Shown here in pieces: positions 24,283 through 32,128 of a DNA stretch of 47,145 nt; the first letter of the stretch is position 1; the number at the start of each line of letters is the position of its first letter. Below the pieces are notes generated by a model that had not been told where the DNA came from, ran no database searches, and saw only the letters and a list, made by a program, of their open reading frames with translations. The position numbers were made by a program, and so were the translations under genes. This stretch comes from Thermotogae bacterium (GTDB lineage Bacteria > Hydrothermota > Hydrothermia > LBFQ01): positions 1 to 47,145 of the forward strand of contig JAADCS010000045.1 in NCBI GenBank assembly GCA_013154295.1. The letters run 5' to 3'.

Positions 24283-25555
24283 ACCTACCGAAACCTACGG
24301 CCCTCTCATCCAAACCGAAGGGGGCCACAACTTGAACACCCACGAAATCACCTAAGGGTACGTTGAGGACCGGAACACCTGACAGACTGAAGGGTACGGT
24401 AAGGGTATCAAGACGATAGTACTCAACGGGAGAGAAACCGGCACCTATAGGAGGAGGAGAGGTGGGATTGGTAGGTGTAAGGACCAAATCCACATCCTTG
24501 AACCAGTTTTCAACCTCCTCCTTCACCAGACGGCGTACTTTCAAAGCCTGCAGATAGTAGGCATCGTAATAACCGTGGGAGAGAACGAAGGTTCCCATTA
24601 GGATCCTCCGTTTGACTTCCTTTCCAAAGAGAGACCGGGTCTTTATGTAGGTTTCTTCGAGGGTTTCACCTTCAACCCTAACGCCAAACCTCACTCCATC
24701 GTATCGTGCCAGGTTGGAGGAAGCCTCGGCTGTAGCGATAACGTAGTAGGAAGCCAAAGCAAACTTACCGCTCTTCAGGTTCAAAAACGTTATCTCATGG
24801 CCCTCCCTGTGGAGTTTTGCCAGGAAGCTTTCAAACTTTAACTTTACCTCCTTGGAAACTTCCTTCAGATGTTCCTCCACCACACCCAGGCGCCACCGAT
24901 CGCGCATGGAGAACTCACGGACTTTGGCGTAGGAGAACTTCGGGAGGTTCAAGCTGGTGGCATCCCTGGGATCTGGACCCGATATGACTTCCATAACCCT
25001 AGCCAGAAGATCAATATCATTGGCTATCGGTCCTATAACGTCTAAGGAAGAGGCGAAGGCTATGAGACCGTAACGGGATACTCGGCCATAGGTGGGTTTT
25101 AAACTCCAAACGTTACAAAAGGCGGCGGGAAGACGAACCGACCCCCCCGTGTCGCTACCCAAGGCCACGGGCACATACCCACCTCCGACCAAAGCCGCTG
25201 ATCCCGAAGATGAACCCCCAGGAACCAGGGTGGGGATGTGAGGATTCTTAGTCGGTCCGAAGGCCGAACTCTCGCCGGTTGATCCCATGGCAAACTCATC
25301 CAGGTTGGCCTTCGCCATAATAACGGCTCCTGCCTCTTTCAAACGTTTCACGACGGTAGCATCGTAAGGTGGTATATAGTTGTCCAAGATCTTTGAAGCG
25401 GCCGTCGTTCTCACGCCTTTGGTGATTATGTTATCTTTTATCGCTATGGGTAACCCATTGAGGGGGCCAGAACCTCCTTCCGGCTCCACCACAGTTATAA
25501 CGGCGTTGAGTTCGTTCCGTTTGAGTTTTTGGAAGATGGCATCGTAGTTCCACAT
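24263..25555 (-). CDS. gatA: Aspartyl/glutamyl-tRNA amidotransferase subunit A
   Basis: 430 residues. Amidase subunit of GatCAB, which converts Glu-tRNA(Gln) or Asp-tRNA(Asn) to the amide form. The amidase signature is complete: catalytic Lys in PIAIKDNI, TTAASKIL, GGSSSGSAALVGGG and the SDTGGSVRLPA segment. LKPTYGRVSRYGLIAFASSLD is the usual substrate segment. Slightly short compared with the usual 480, the N-terminus being trimmed. gatB and gatC are not in the window. A TAAAAT box lies 12 nt upstream. Confidence 0.94.
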   Translation of the reverse strand: MWNYDAIFQKLKRNELNAVITVVEPEGGSGPLNGLPIAIKDNIITKGVRTTAASKILDNYIPPYDATVVKRLKEAGAVIMAKANLDEFAMGSTGESSAFGPTKNPHIPTLVPGGSSSGSAALVGGGYVPVALGSDTGGSVRLPAAFCNVWSLKPTYGRVSRYGLIAFASSLDVIGPIANDIDLLARVMEVISGPDPRDATSLNLPKFSYAKVREFSMRDRWRLGVVEEHLKEVSKEVKLKFESFLAKLHREGHEITFLNLKSGKFALASYYVIATAEASSNLARYDGVRFGVRVEGETLEETYIKTRSLFGKEVKRRILMGTFVLSHGYYDAYYLQALKVRRLVKEEVENWFKDVDLVLTPTNPTSPPPIGAGFSPVEYYRLDTLTVPFSLSGVPVLNVPLGDFVGVQVVAPFGLDERAVGFGRYVKSLL

Positions 25556-25567
25556 TTTAGAGGGGCT

Positions 25568-25573
25568 ATTTTA
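25568..25573 (-). promoter_or_regulatory. -10 box TAAAAT for gatA
   Basis: TAAAAT 12 nt before ATG 25555, overlapping the stop of the TonB-receptor-like gene upstream. Confidence 0.45.
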
Positions 25574-27829
25574 AAGTTGAGGAGCCATCTCCTCTTCATC
25601 ACTTTCCCCACGAGGTTTTTGAAGTCTGCGGAAGTTGTTGTAGTCATACATGATCATAAGGGATAGGGTTGGCCACTTGGGACTAGTTGCGGAGAAGTGA
25701 TAGAAGTTTTCAGAGATCACCTCTCTCTCACGCCTGTTCAGGTGGAGAAAATCGTTGAACTGTACGACCAAAAGCAGGCTCCGGTTTAAAGGAACTCTAA
25801 GACCCAGGTCTAAAACTTTCCTACTCCTTTGATAACCGCCGGGGAAATAACGGGGACCGAAGTATTTTACTGCCAGTTGCAACCCTACGGGTCCCCTTCC
25901 CAACGTCAGGGATGCTTTGAGGTCGTAAGTGAGACTTCTTTTTAAAGAGTCGGAGTAGGCTCTATGTTCGTATAGGTCAAAACCGAAGTTGGTGCTCAAG
26001 AACTCGAACACATTCCAATTGACGTAAAGTTCCGAGCCGGCCGAGAGCGTATGTCCGGAGTTTACCCATGTATAGACCACTTGGTCTTCCTCGTTGACAG
26101 GTAGGTAGTTTATGGCGTTATAGGTTCTGCGCAAAAAGAGTTCAACCCCGGTGTATCCCCGTTTGCCCAAGAGGATCTGATAGGAGGCTTCGTAGGAGTC
26201 GCTCTCCTGGGGCCTTAAGTTTGGATTACCCCTCTGTACGGTTATCTCGTCTATCACTCTCACGAAGGGTGTGAGCTGCCAACTTCTCGGATGCCATATC
26301 CTTTTCGAGTAGCTTACGGAAAACTGGTAGATGGGATTGGGAGAGAAGCTGATATGGAGACTCGGAAAGGGCATGAGTGAATCGTAAGTATAGGTACTAT
26401 CCCCAACCGTTACACTACGGATCGTTTTTTCGAACCTGACACCTACCTCGTAAGAAAACGTGAGTATGCGATCGCCGTAAGTTGCATAGGCAGCGTGGGT
26501 AGTCCTCCTTTGGACAGCATTTAGAGTTGAGCTTTCCTTCCTGTAGGTGCCGGAGATATAGGTGTAATAGTCGGTGGAGTTTTCCGACTCCCGAAGATCC
26601 CATTGGTATCCCGTTTCCACCTTTCTGTGTTTATTCCTTCTCCACGCGTAGTTAAATTTGACCCTCCAATGGTAACTGGGACCTTTGGATATCCTCTTGA
26701 AACCCGACAACGTATCCTCACCCATGGTTATGAAATTGAAGGTGTTTTCCAAAGCGTCTTTATAGCCGTAGAAGAAACTAGTTTCAAGACCATGGGAGTT
26801 AAACTTGCCACTGTACCCTAAGATGGCCGATAATCTTTTCCCACCTATATCCACATCCGTTACACTGCCTTTTCCATTGGAGTAATTCCCCTGCCACCCC
26901 ATACCGAACCTCCACAGCCCAAAGTTCCCTTCCAGATTTAACATATGACTCTTCAAACGGTACTCCAAAGATGTACGTACACCCTTTGGGGACATAGAGT
27001 AGTATCGTGTGCCTTCACCTTCATACTCCAAAGTGGACGTTCTGGTCAGCGTTTTGGAATCCATATAATGGGAGAAGTTAAAGTAGTTTCCACTTAAGAC
27101 GAATTTAAGTCTTTCCGATGACAGACCCAAAGAGGCACTCCCGCCGTAGTTATCGTAGGTTCCGATTCTACCCATAAGCGAGGCCGAAAGCCCCCTACCG
27201 CGCTGTTTTTTCAAAACGATGTTCATTATAACACCACCTTCAGCGTCGTACTTGGCCGAGGGGTTAGTTATTATCTCTATGCGTTCCACCGACGCCGCCG
27301 GGATCTGGCGTAGAGCTTCCGACACATCTAAGGTGGTGGGATGGCCGTTTATAAGAAGGGTTATGTTGGAGGTGTTGCGTATTCGCACGTTGTCGTTATT
27401 ATCCACGCTGACACCCGGTACGTTCCTTAAAGCGTCCAACGTACTTCCGGATCGGGACGTGAGATCCTCGCTCAAACGTATCACTTTCTTTTCGCCCTCA
27501 TAGGAGATTTTGGGAGGTTCGGCCTCTACCTCAACGGCTCCCACCTGTATAGCCGTACTCTTTAAGACTATCTCACCCAAGTCCCATTCATCATCACCCA
27601 CGTTTAAAGGTCCTAAGATTCTTGTGCGGTAGCCGATGAAACTGATGACCAAAAGATATTTGCCTGGCTTTAGCCTCAACTTAAAGCTTCCTTTAGCGTC
27701 GGTGTAAGTACCACCACTTTGTACGGAATCCGGCAGTGATAGAACCTTGACCAAGGCTCCCATTAGCACCTGTCCATCGTCACCTACAACCCTACCGGAG
27801 ACTACACCTGAAACTAACGCCCAGAACAT
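25571..27829 (-). CDS. TonB-dependent receptor-like outer membrane protein with carboxypeptidase-regulatory-like domain
   Basis: 752 residues. Residues about 8-90 form a carboxypeptidase-regulatory-like beta sandwich (GRVVGDDGQVLMGALVKV, GKYLLVISFIGYRTR). Residues about 95-220 are a plug-like domain (TLDALRNVPGVSVDNN, VERIEIITNPSAKYDAEGG), and the rest is a long beta-barrel of the type common in Bacteroidota-like SusC relatives. No clear TonB box is seen. It probably takes up or handles a peptide or glycan. The signal peptide appears to be only about 7 residues (MFWALVS); no start codon lies in frame upstream. A -10 box is 7 nt before the ATG. Confidence 0.87.
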   Translation of the reverse strand: MFWALVSGVVSGRVVGDDGQVLMGALVKVLSLPDSVQSGGTYTDAKGSFKLRLKPGKYLLVISFIGYRTRILGPLNVGDDEWDLGEIVLKSTAIQVGAVEVEAEPPKISYEGEKKVIRLSEDLTSRSGSTLDALRNVPGVSVDNNDNVRIRNTSNITLLINGHPTTLDVSEALRQIPAASVERIEIITNPSAKYDAEGGVIMNIVLKKQRGRGLSASLMGRIGTYDNYGGSASLGLSSERLKFVLSGNYFNFSHYMDSKTLTRTSTLEYEGEGTRYYSMSPKGVRTSLEYRLKSHMLNLEGNFGLWRFGMGWQGNYSNGKGSVTDVDIGGKRLSAILGYSGKFNSHGLETSFFYGYKDALENTFNFITMGEDTLSGFKRISKGPSYHWRVKFNYAWRRNKHRKVETGYQWDLRESENSTDYYTYISGTYRKESSTLNAVQRRTTHAAYATYGDRILTFSYEVGVRFEKTIRSVTVGDSTYTYDSLMPFPSLHISFSPNPIYQFSVSYSKRIWHPRSWQLTPFVRVIDEITVQRGNPNLRPQESDSYEASYQILLGKRGYTGVELFLRRTYNAINYLPVNEEDQVVYTWVNSGHTLSAGSELYVNWNVFEFLSTNFGFDLYEHRAYSDSLKRSLTYDLKASLTLGRGPVGLQLAVKYFGPRYFPGGYQRSRKVLDLGLRVPLNRSLLLVVQFNDFLHLNRREREVISENFYHFSATSPKWPTLSLMIMYDYNNFRRLQKPRGESDEEEMAPQL

Positions 27830-27836
27830 GGTTGCG

Positions 27837-27842
27837 ATTATA
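27837..27842 (-). promoter_or_regulatory. -10 box TATAAT for the TonB-receptor-like gene
   Basis: Consensus TATAAT 7 nt before ATG 27829, divergent from the VOC-gene promoter 30 bases away. Confidence 0.65.
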
Positions 27843-27871
27843 CACCCGATAGTATCTAAAACCTTCGGCTG

Positions 27872-27877
27872 TAGAAT
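27872..27877 (+). promoter_or_regulatory. -10 box TAGAAT for the VOC gene
   Basis: TAGAAT 7 nt before ATG 27885; fixes that start. Confidence 0.6.
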
Positions 27878-27884
27878 AGCGGGT

Positions 27885-28220
27885 ATGAAGGTAGTAGAAG
27901 TTTCCTTCGCAGTAAAAAAGGAAAACTATGAGGAAGCCAAGGAATACTTTCAAAAGCTTACAGGTATATCTCCCAGAGAGGAAATTTTACCTTATCCGAA
28001 GTTAAAAGTGGCGATATTTGAAGGAGAAACGGTTTTAAAGGTAGTGACACCGGCGGATAAAGGCTCCCACATAGACAGGTTCTTGGAAAGAACGGGTGGT
28101 GGTGTGGTGTCCATATCCCTCGGTGGCGTTGAGGTTACGAGGTACGACGTTCCCACATCCGACGGAGGTTTTTTGGCTCCAACCTTCTTAGGTGGAACTC
28201 TCCTGAAGATCGTTAAGTGA
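27885..28220 (+). CDS. VOC-superfamily protein related to methylmalonyl-CoA epimerase
   Basis: 111 residues. The two-module fold VVEVSFAVKKENYEEAKEYF, KVAIFEGETVLKVVTPADKG and HIDRFLERTGGGVVSISLGG aligns with methylmalonyl-CoA epimerase. The metal-binding His positions of that enzyme (usually in the first strand and in a GIHHI motif) are replaced by Val and Ser, so activity is doubtful; it may bind a small ligand instead. A propionate/methylmalonyl role would fit the stand-alone B12 domain at 30.7 kb. Start at 27885, not further upstream, because of the -10 box and because earlier codons overlap the divergent receptor gene. Confidence 0.6.
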   Translation: MKVVEVSFAVKKENYEEAKEYFQKLTGISPREEILPYPKLKVAIFEGETVLKVVTPADKGSHIDRFLERTGGGVVSISLGGVEVTRYDVPTSDGGFLAPTFLGGTLLKIVK

Positions 28221-28996
28221 GATACCTAAACCTTCTCCTGCAGTTTTGGATCACATCCTTACGGGCCGAAATGGAATATCGTATAAACTTCTGGGTTTCG
28301 GTCATTACGAGTTTAGGCAACACAGCAGGTAGCCTGTTTACGTTATCCTTTTTCTATCGCGATGGGGGCAATATGGGTGGTTGGGGATGGAATGAAGTTT
28401 TGGTCATTTTGGGGGTGTTTACGATAGTGGAAGGCCTATCGCAGAGTATTTTGAACCCCAATCTGAACCGTATCGTAATACATGTCCAATATGGGACTTT
28501 AGATTTCATTCTCCTTAAACCCGTGGATTCTCAAATCTGGTTATCTTTCAGACATATTTCCCCATGGGGAATTCCTTCTATCGTGGTAGGATCGTTATTG
28601 GTGGGATATGGCGTTGTAAAAAACGATCCGGAGCCGACCTGGATACTCTACGGTCTTCTGACCTTATTTTCCGGTTTCGCTATCCTTTACAGCCTGTGGT
28701 TCATCTTGGGAACTTTGAGTATCTGGTTCGTTAAGATATACAATGTTACTTATGTTCTGAAAACTTTAGTTGAAAGCGGAAAGTTCCCTATATCAGCCTA
28801 TCCTACCTTGTATCGCTTTTTTATGACCTTTGTAATACCAGTCGCCTTTTTAACGACTGTACCAGCGGAGGTTTTCTTAGGAAAGGCCAGAAGTTCAATT
28901 TTGCCTTTGAGCATCCTTCTGGCGGTCATATTCTTGATATTGGCACGTGCTTTCTGGAGGTTCGCTCTAAGGTTTTACACCAGCGCCTCCAGTTAG
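28217..28996 (+). CDS. ABC-2 family transporter permease
   Basis: 259 residues with six likely membrane helices. The N-terminal SLRAEMEYRINFWVSVITS, YGTLDFILLKPVDSQIWLS and the C-terminal arrangement match the ABC-2 permeases of the COG3694 type, which work as heterodimers with an ATPase for export or antibiotic/lipid transport. The ATPase and partner permease are not in the window. The GTG start overlaps the VOC gene stop (GTGA), implying coupling. Confidence 0.85.
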   Translation: MRYLNLLLQFWITSLRAEMEYRINFWVSVITSLGNTAGSLFTLSFFYRDGGNMGGWGWNEVLVILGVFTIVEGLSQSILNPNLNRIVIHVQYGTLDFILLKPVDSQIWLSFRHISPWGIPSIVVGSLLVGYGVVKNDPEPTWILYGLLTLFSGFAILYSLWFILGTLSIWFVKIYNVTYVLKTLVESGKFPISAYPTLYRFFMTFVIPVAFLTTVPAEVFLGKARSSILPLSILLAVIFLILARAFWRFALRFYTSASS

Positions 28997-29069
28997 GGAC
29001 GGTTACTCCTATAGTTTCAGTGATATTGTCGCATTAGAAACTACTAAATAGACAGCTGAAGGCATCATC

Positions 29070-30035
29070 TCAACGCTCCACCCACTTACCCATGGACACG
29101 TACTTCTTGAATCTACGCATTTGGAGAGTTCGTGGCGAGCGGTGCTTTAACTCGGATACAGCCTTGAGAAAGGCTCTCTTTATGCGCACAGCCGTGGTTT
29201 TGGGATCTCTATGGGCCCCTCCCAAAGGCTCCTTTATTACACCGTCTATTATGCCGAAGCTGTACAGGTCGTCAGCCGTAATCTTGAGTGTTTCAGCCGC
29301 CTCCTTACTCCGACTCGCATCCTTGAACAGTATGCTGGCGGCCCCTTCCGGAGAAATGACCGAATAGATGGAATACTCCAACATATACACCCGGTCGGCA
29401 GCAGCCAGGGCCAACGCCCCTCCACTTCCCCCTTCGCCGGTTATGAAAGCTACGCTTGGAACCTTGAGCAAGAGCATACGTTTTATACTGTGAGCTATAG
29501 CTGAGAACTGGCCTCTTTCTTCAGCTCCTATTCCTGGATAGGCCCCCGGGGTATCGACCAACGTTAGAACGGGTAGCTTTAACTTATCGGCCAGATCAAA
29601 CAGCCGTATAGCTTTGCGGTAGCCCTCAGGGTGGGCCATACCGAAGTTCCGTTTCAGGTTTTCTTCCGTATCCTTTCCTTTCTGAATACCTATGATCACC
29701 ACACCGTACCTATCTATCTTACCTAAACCGGCCACCACTGCAGCATCGTCCCCAAATAACCTGTCCCCATGAAGTTCCACAAAATCCTCACACATGTAAC
29801 TTATAAGATCCAGCGGCTTAGGACGATCGGGGTGACGAGCTAACTGTACTTTTTGCCATCTCGTAAGTTTTGAAAATATCTCATAGCGGAGCTTTTTAAT
29901 CTGCTTTTCTAATTCGCGTATCCTTTTTAAAAGATTCTCTTCTTTTTGGCTTTCGTATTGCTCCTTCAATCTATTCAACTCCTCCTCAAGGTTGGCGAGA
30001 GGTCTTTCAAAATCCAAATAACGCACAGCAAACAT
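29070..30035 (-). CDS. accA: Acetyl-CoA carboxylase carboxyltransferase subunit alpha
   Basis: 321 residues. With AccD it moves the carboxyl group from biotin to acetyl-CoA, making malonyl-CoA. An N-terminal coiled coil (LEEELNRLKEQYESQKEENL) is followed by the carboxyltransferase domain: VELHGDRLFGDDAAVVAGLG, FGMAHPEGYRKAIRL, TLVDTPGAYPGIGAEERGQ, FITGEGGSGGALALAAADRV and YSVISPEGAASIL. Near-normal length. accD, accB and accC are not nearby. The fabH gene at 13.3 kb uses its product pathway. Confidence 0.96.
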   Translation of the reverse strand: MFAVRYLDFERPLANLEEELNRLKEQYESQKEENLLKRIRELEKQIKKLRYEIFSKLTRWQKVQLARHPDRPKPLDLISYMCEDFVELHGDRLFGDDAAVVAGLGKIDRYGVVIIGIQKGKDTEENLKRNFGMAHPEGYRKAIRLFDLADKLKLPVLTLVDTPGAYPGIGAEERGQFSAIAHSIKRMLLLKVPSVAFITGEGGSGGALALAAADRVYMLEYSIYSVISPEGAASILFKDASRSKEAAETLKITADDLYSFGIIDGVIKEPLGGAHRDPKTTAVRIKRAFLKAVSELKHRSPRTLQMRRFKKYVSMGKWVER

Positions 30036-30094
30036 TTTAACGGTGCAAGAGGATATGGATTTTCCCTTTGGCCCTTACTCTTCCATGGCGATCA

Positions 30095-30688
30095 TCACTC
30101 CCCGATGTTTTGCACCTCTTCAGTTTTCTGGGTGCTATCCTCTTCAAAGAGGAGCGAATCCGGTGGTTCGGCACTATAGTAGAGGATTATGGTACTACCT
30201 ATAGGGACGGAGGAACCGGCCGGTGGATACATCCTAAGAACGTACCCCGGCTCCTCGTCCAAGGTAAAAAGCGGTTCGGTTTTCACGGTAAAACCCACAT
30301 CTTCTAAGGACCTTACAGCCTCCTCTAAAGCCATACCGACCAAGTCAGGCACACTTTTGTTCTTCGCTCCGGCTGATAGGGTAAGATATACGTTGCGACC
30401 TCTCTTTACACGGGTACCAGCAGGTGGTTCTTGGCCTATAACCGTTCCTGCTGGTGTATTTAGACTCGGCACGGTGGTATCTACTCGCGCCTTAAGCCCC
30501 CTATCCTTTAAAACCGCTTTGGCTTTCTCTATAGGCATGTTAGTAACCTTTGGGACTGTCACCGTGGCGTTTCTTCGTTGGATTAGAGGCATGGCAAAGC
30601 CAAGGATAAGGTCGAAAACGAAGTACCACACGAACCCCCAAACGATCATGTAAAGGAAGAATCGCAGGGCTATTAGGAGTTTTTCCAT
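30095..30688 (-). CDS. Membrane-anchored PASTA-domain protein
   Basis: 197 residues. An N-terminal membrane helix (about residues 7-34) precedes two PASTA repeats (about 40-108 and 112-178; VPKVTNMPIEKAKAVL and VPDLVGMALEEAVRSLEDVG) and an acidic tail. PASTA domains bind peptidoglycan muropeptides and usually occur in Ser/Thr kinases or penicillin-binding proteins; no kinase or PBP domain is fused here. ATG 30688 is chosen over GTG 30691 because AGGTG lies about 5 nt before it. The ATG overlaps the stop of the B12-domain gene by one base. Confidence 0.85.
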   Translation of the reverse strand: MEKLLIALRFFLYMIVWGFVWYFVFDLILGFAMPLIQRRNATVTVPKVTNMPIEKAKAVLKDRGLKARVDTTVPSLNTPAGTVIGQEPPAGTRVKRGRNVYLTLSAGAKNKSVPDLVGMALEEAVRSLEDVGFTVKTEPLFTLDEEPGYVLRMYPPAGSSVPIGSTIILYYSAEPPDSLLFEEDSTQKTEEVQNIGE

Positions 30689-31116
30689 CACACACCTATC
30701 TTCTTAAGGCGGTTCTCTTCGTACCACCTGTTGAGATAATCAATTATCTCCTGGAGGGGTGTTCCGGGCCCGAAGATTTTGCCTACGCCCATCTCCTCCA
30801 GCTTTTTGGCATCCTCGTCGGGTATTATACCACCTCCAAACAGCAGAACATCGTTCATTCCCTTCTCCCTCATGAGTTTGAGGATTTTAGGAAAGTAAGT
30901 CATATGCGCTCCCGAAAGGATGGAGATCCCTATGGCATCAACATCCTCTTGGAGAGCCATATTTACCACGTTTTCCGCCGTTTGATGAAGCCCCGTATAG
31001 ACCACCTCCATACCCGCATCCCTCAAGGCTCTGACGATTATCTTAGCACCTCTGTCATGTCCATCAAGCCCCACCTTCGCTATCAGTACCTTTATAGGTT
31101 TCCTCTTTTCAGCCAT
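30688..31116 (-). CDS. Stand-alone cobalamin-binding domain (methylmalonyl-CoA mutase C-terminal type)
   Basis: 142 residues. The adenosylcobalamin-binding motif [14 protein letters not shown] gives the cobalt-ligand His; SILSGAHM and LLFGGGIIP bind the nucleotide tail; [16 protein letters not shown] is the usual C-terminus. This matches the small subunit of split methylmalonyl-CoA or isobutyryl-CoA mutases. The large catalytic subunit is absent from the window. Start at 31116 ([11 protein letters not shown]) because a TAAAAT box lies 8 nt upstream. The box lies inside rnpA; the first codons overlap the end of rnpA by 8 bases. Confidence 0.88.
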   Translation of the reverse strand: MAEKRKPIKVLIAKVGLDGHDRGAKIIVRALRDAGMEVVYTGLHQTAENVVNMALQEDVDAIGISILSGAHMTYFPKILKLMREKGMNDVLLFGGGIIPDEDAKKLEEMGVGKIFGPGTPLQEIIDYLNRWYEENRLKKIGV

Positions 31117-31444
31117 GGCTAAACATTTTAAGGCGGTCAAACGGTAAAGGAGGAAATCCTTTTAAATCTGCCAAAGACCTCTTACCTATGAGTATCCAAA
31201 TTCCTTTTGGGAAACGGTCCTTGTTGAGGCGATAGAATTCACGGAGCTTTCTCTTTATACGGTTACGCTTTACAGCTTTCCTCACATGTCTTTCAACGGC
31301 GAAAAGGACCTTCCTTTCGTGGTGGGGGGCCCATCGGATGATTAGGTGGTCGTTAGATATTACGGTACGTGAGTTCTTAAAGGCCCAACGGATCTCACTC
31401 CGTTTGCGGAGTATCTCCCTTTTCTTTAAGGTGTGTTTCCTCAC
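31109..31444 (-). CDS. rnpA: Ribonuclease P protein component
   Basis: 111 residues, strongly basic. Helps the RNase P RNA cut 5' leaders from tRNA precursors. The signature [20 protein letters not shown] and [12 protein letters not shown] (the RNR motif) is clear, and the N-terminal [19 protein letters not shown] is typical. Its usual neighbours rpmH, yidD and yidC are absent; here it is coupled to an RmlC-like gene upstream (GTGA overlap) and to a B12-binding gene downstream. The GTG start is the only one compatible with the N-terminal motif. Confidence 0.92.
   Translation of the reverse strand: MRKHTLKKREILRKRSEIRWAFKNSRTVISNDHLIIRWAPHHERKVLFAVERHVRKAVKRNRIKRKLREFYRLNKDRFPKGIWILIGKRSLADLKGFPPLPFDRLKMFSHG
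31125..31130 (-). promoter_or_regulatory. Internal -10 box TAAAAT for the B12-domain gene
   Basis: TAAAAT within rnpA, 8 nt before ATG 31116; predicts a separate transcript for the B12-domain and PASTA genes. Confidence 0.5.
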
Positions 31445-31893
31445 CTGTCCCTACGGCTCCAATCGTAGGGTATATCACCGTGGGCGGGTCGCCTCAACTC
31501 ATCGGGATTTTCATGGTTGTAGGGTTCGGTTATAACGTTTAAAATGATAGCTTCATACTCACCTACGTTCTTAAATCCATGCCAAACCAGAGGAGGAATT
31601 TTGACCAGGATGGGGTTATGAATCCCGATGTAGAACTCGTTTATCTTACCCTTGCTAGGGCTGTGGGGTCTATCGTCGTAAAGGACCAGCTTGATCATAC
31701 CGTGTATGCAAGTTAGAAAGTCCGTTTGCAGACGATGTGCATGCCAAGCTTTGACCACACCGGGGTAGGCGGTGGTGAAGTATACCTGACCGAAGCCTTC
31801 GTATATTTTATCGTCCACACGCAGAATTTCCGCCAATCTTCCCCTGTCATCGGGTATGACTCTAAGTCTTTTGACCTTCACTCCCTCTATCAT
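31441..31893 (-). CDS. dTDP-4-dehydrorhamnose 3,5-epimerase-like cupin
   Basis: 150 residues. The RmlC order DDRGRLAEILR, GVVKAWHAHRLQTDF, GMIKLVLYDDRPHSPSKG, KIPPLVWHGFKN and PYDW is preserved, including the His base in WHAH. Acts on dTDP-keto-sugars for surface polysaccharide. At 150 residues it is shorter than classical RmlC (about 180), so a related 3- or 5-epimerase is possible. A good AGGAGG site lies 7 nt before ATG inside the upstream gene, which it overlaps by 32 bases. Other rml genes are not in the window. Confidence 0.82.
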   Translation of the reverse strand: MIEGVKVKRLRVIPDDRGRLAEILRVDDKIYEGFGQVYFTTAYPGVVKAWHAHRLQTDFLTCIHGMIKLVLYDDRPHSPSKGKINEFYIGIHNPILVKIPPLVWHGFKNVGEYEAIILNVITEPYNHENPDELRRPAHGDIPYDWSRRDR

Positions 31894-32128
31894 GTTTTTT
31901 CCTCCTATCCCTCAAGTTGAAAAGAATCCACCCCAAGATACCTCCCAACATCGTCACGCCAAAAGAGGCCCAAACGTAGGGGTCGGGATACTTGAAGGCA
32001 CCCATTAGTCCAGCTGAAAAGGAGGATAACCCCAAGAGGGTCCATAATTTGATACGTTCCGGATACACTGCATATAGGAAGATGCTGATCAAAAACAGAC
32101 CAAAGAAGAGCAACCCCATCTGGCTCAT
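31862..32128 (-). CDS. Small membrane protein
   Basis: 88 residues with three predicted membrane helices (about 4-19, 27-43, 50-69) and a basic, charged C-terminus (LRDRRKKHDRG). No family recognised. It overlaps the YfhO gene by 4 bases at its start and the RmlC-like gene at its end, so it belongs to the polysaccharide operon and may assist membrane assembly there. Confidence 0.7.
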   Translation of the reverse strand: MSQMGLLFFGLFLISIFLYAVYPERIKLWTLLGLSSFSAGLMGAFKYPDPYVWASFGVTMLGGILGWILFNLRDRRKKHDRGSEGQKT

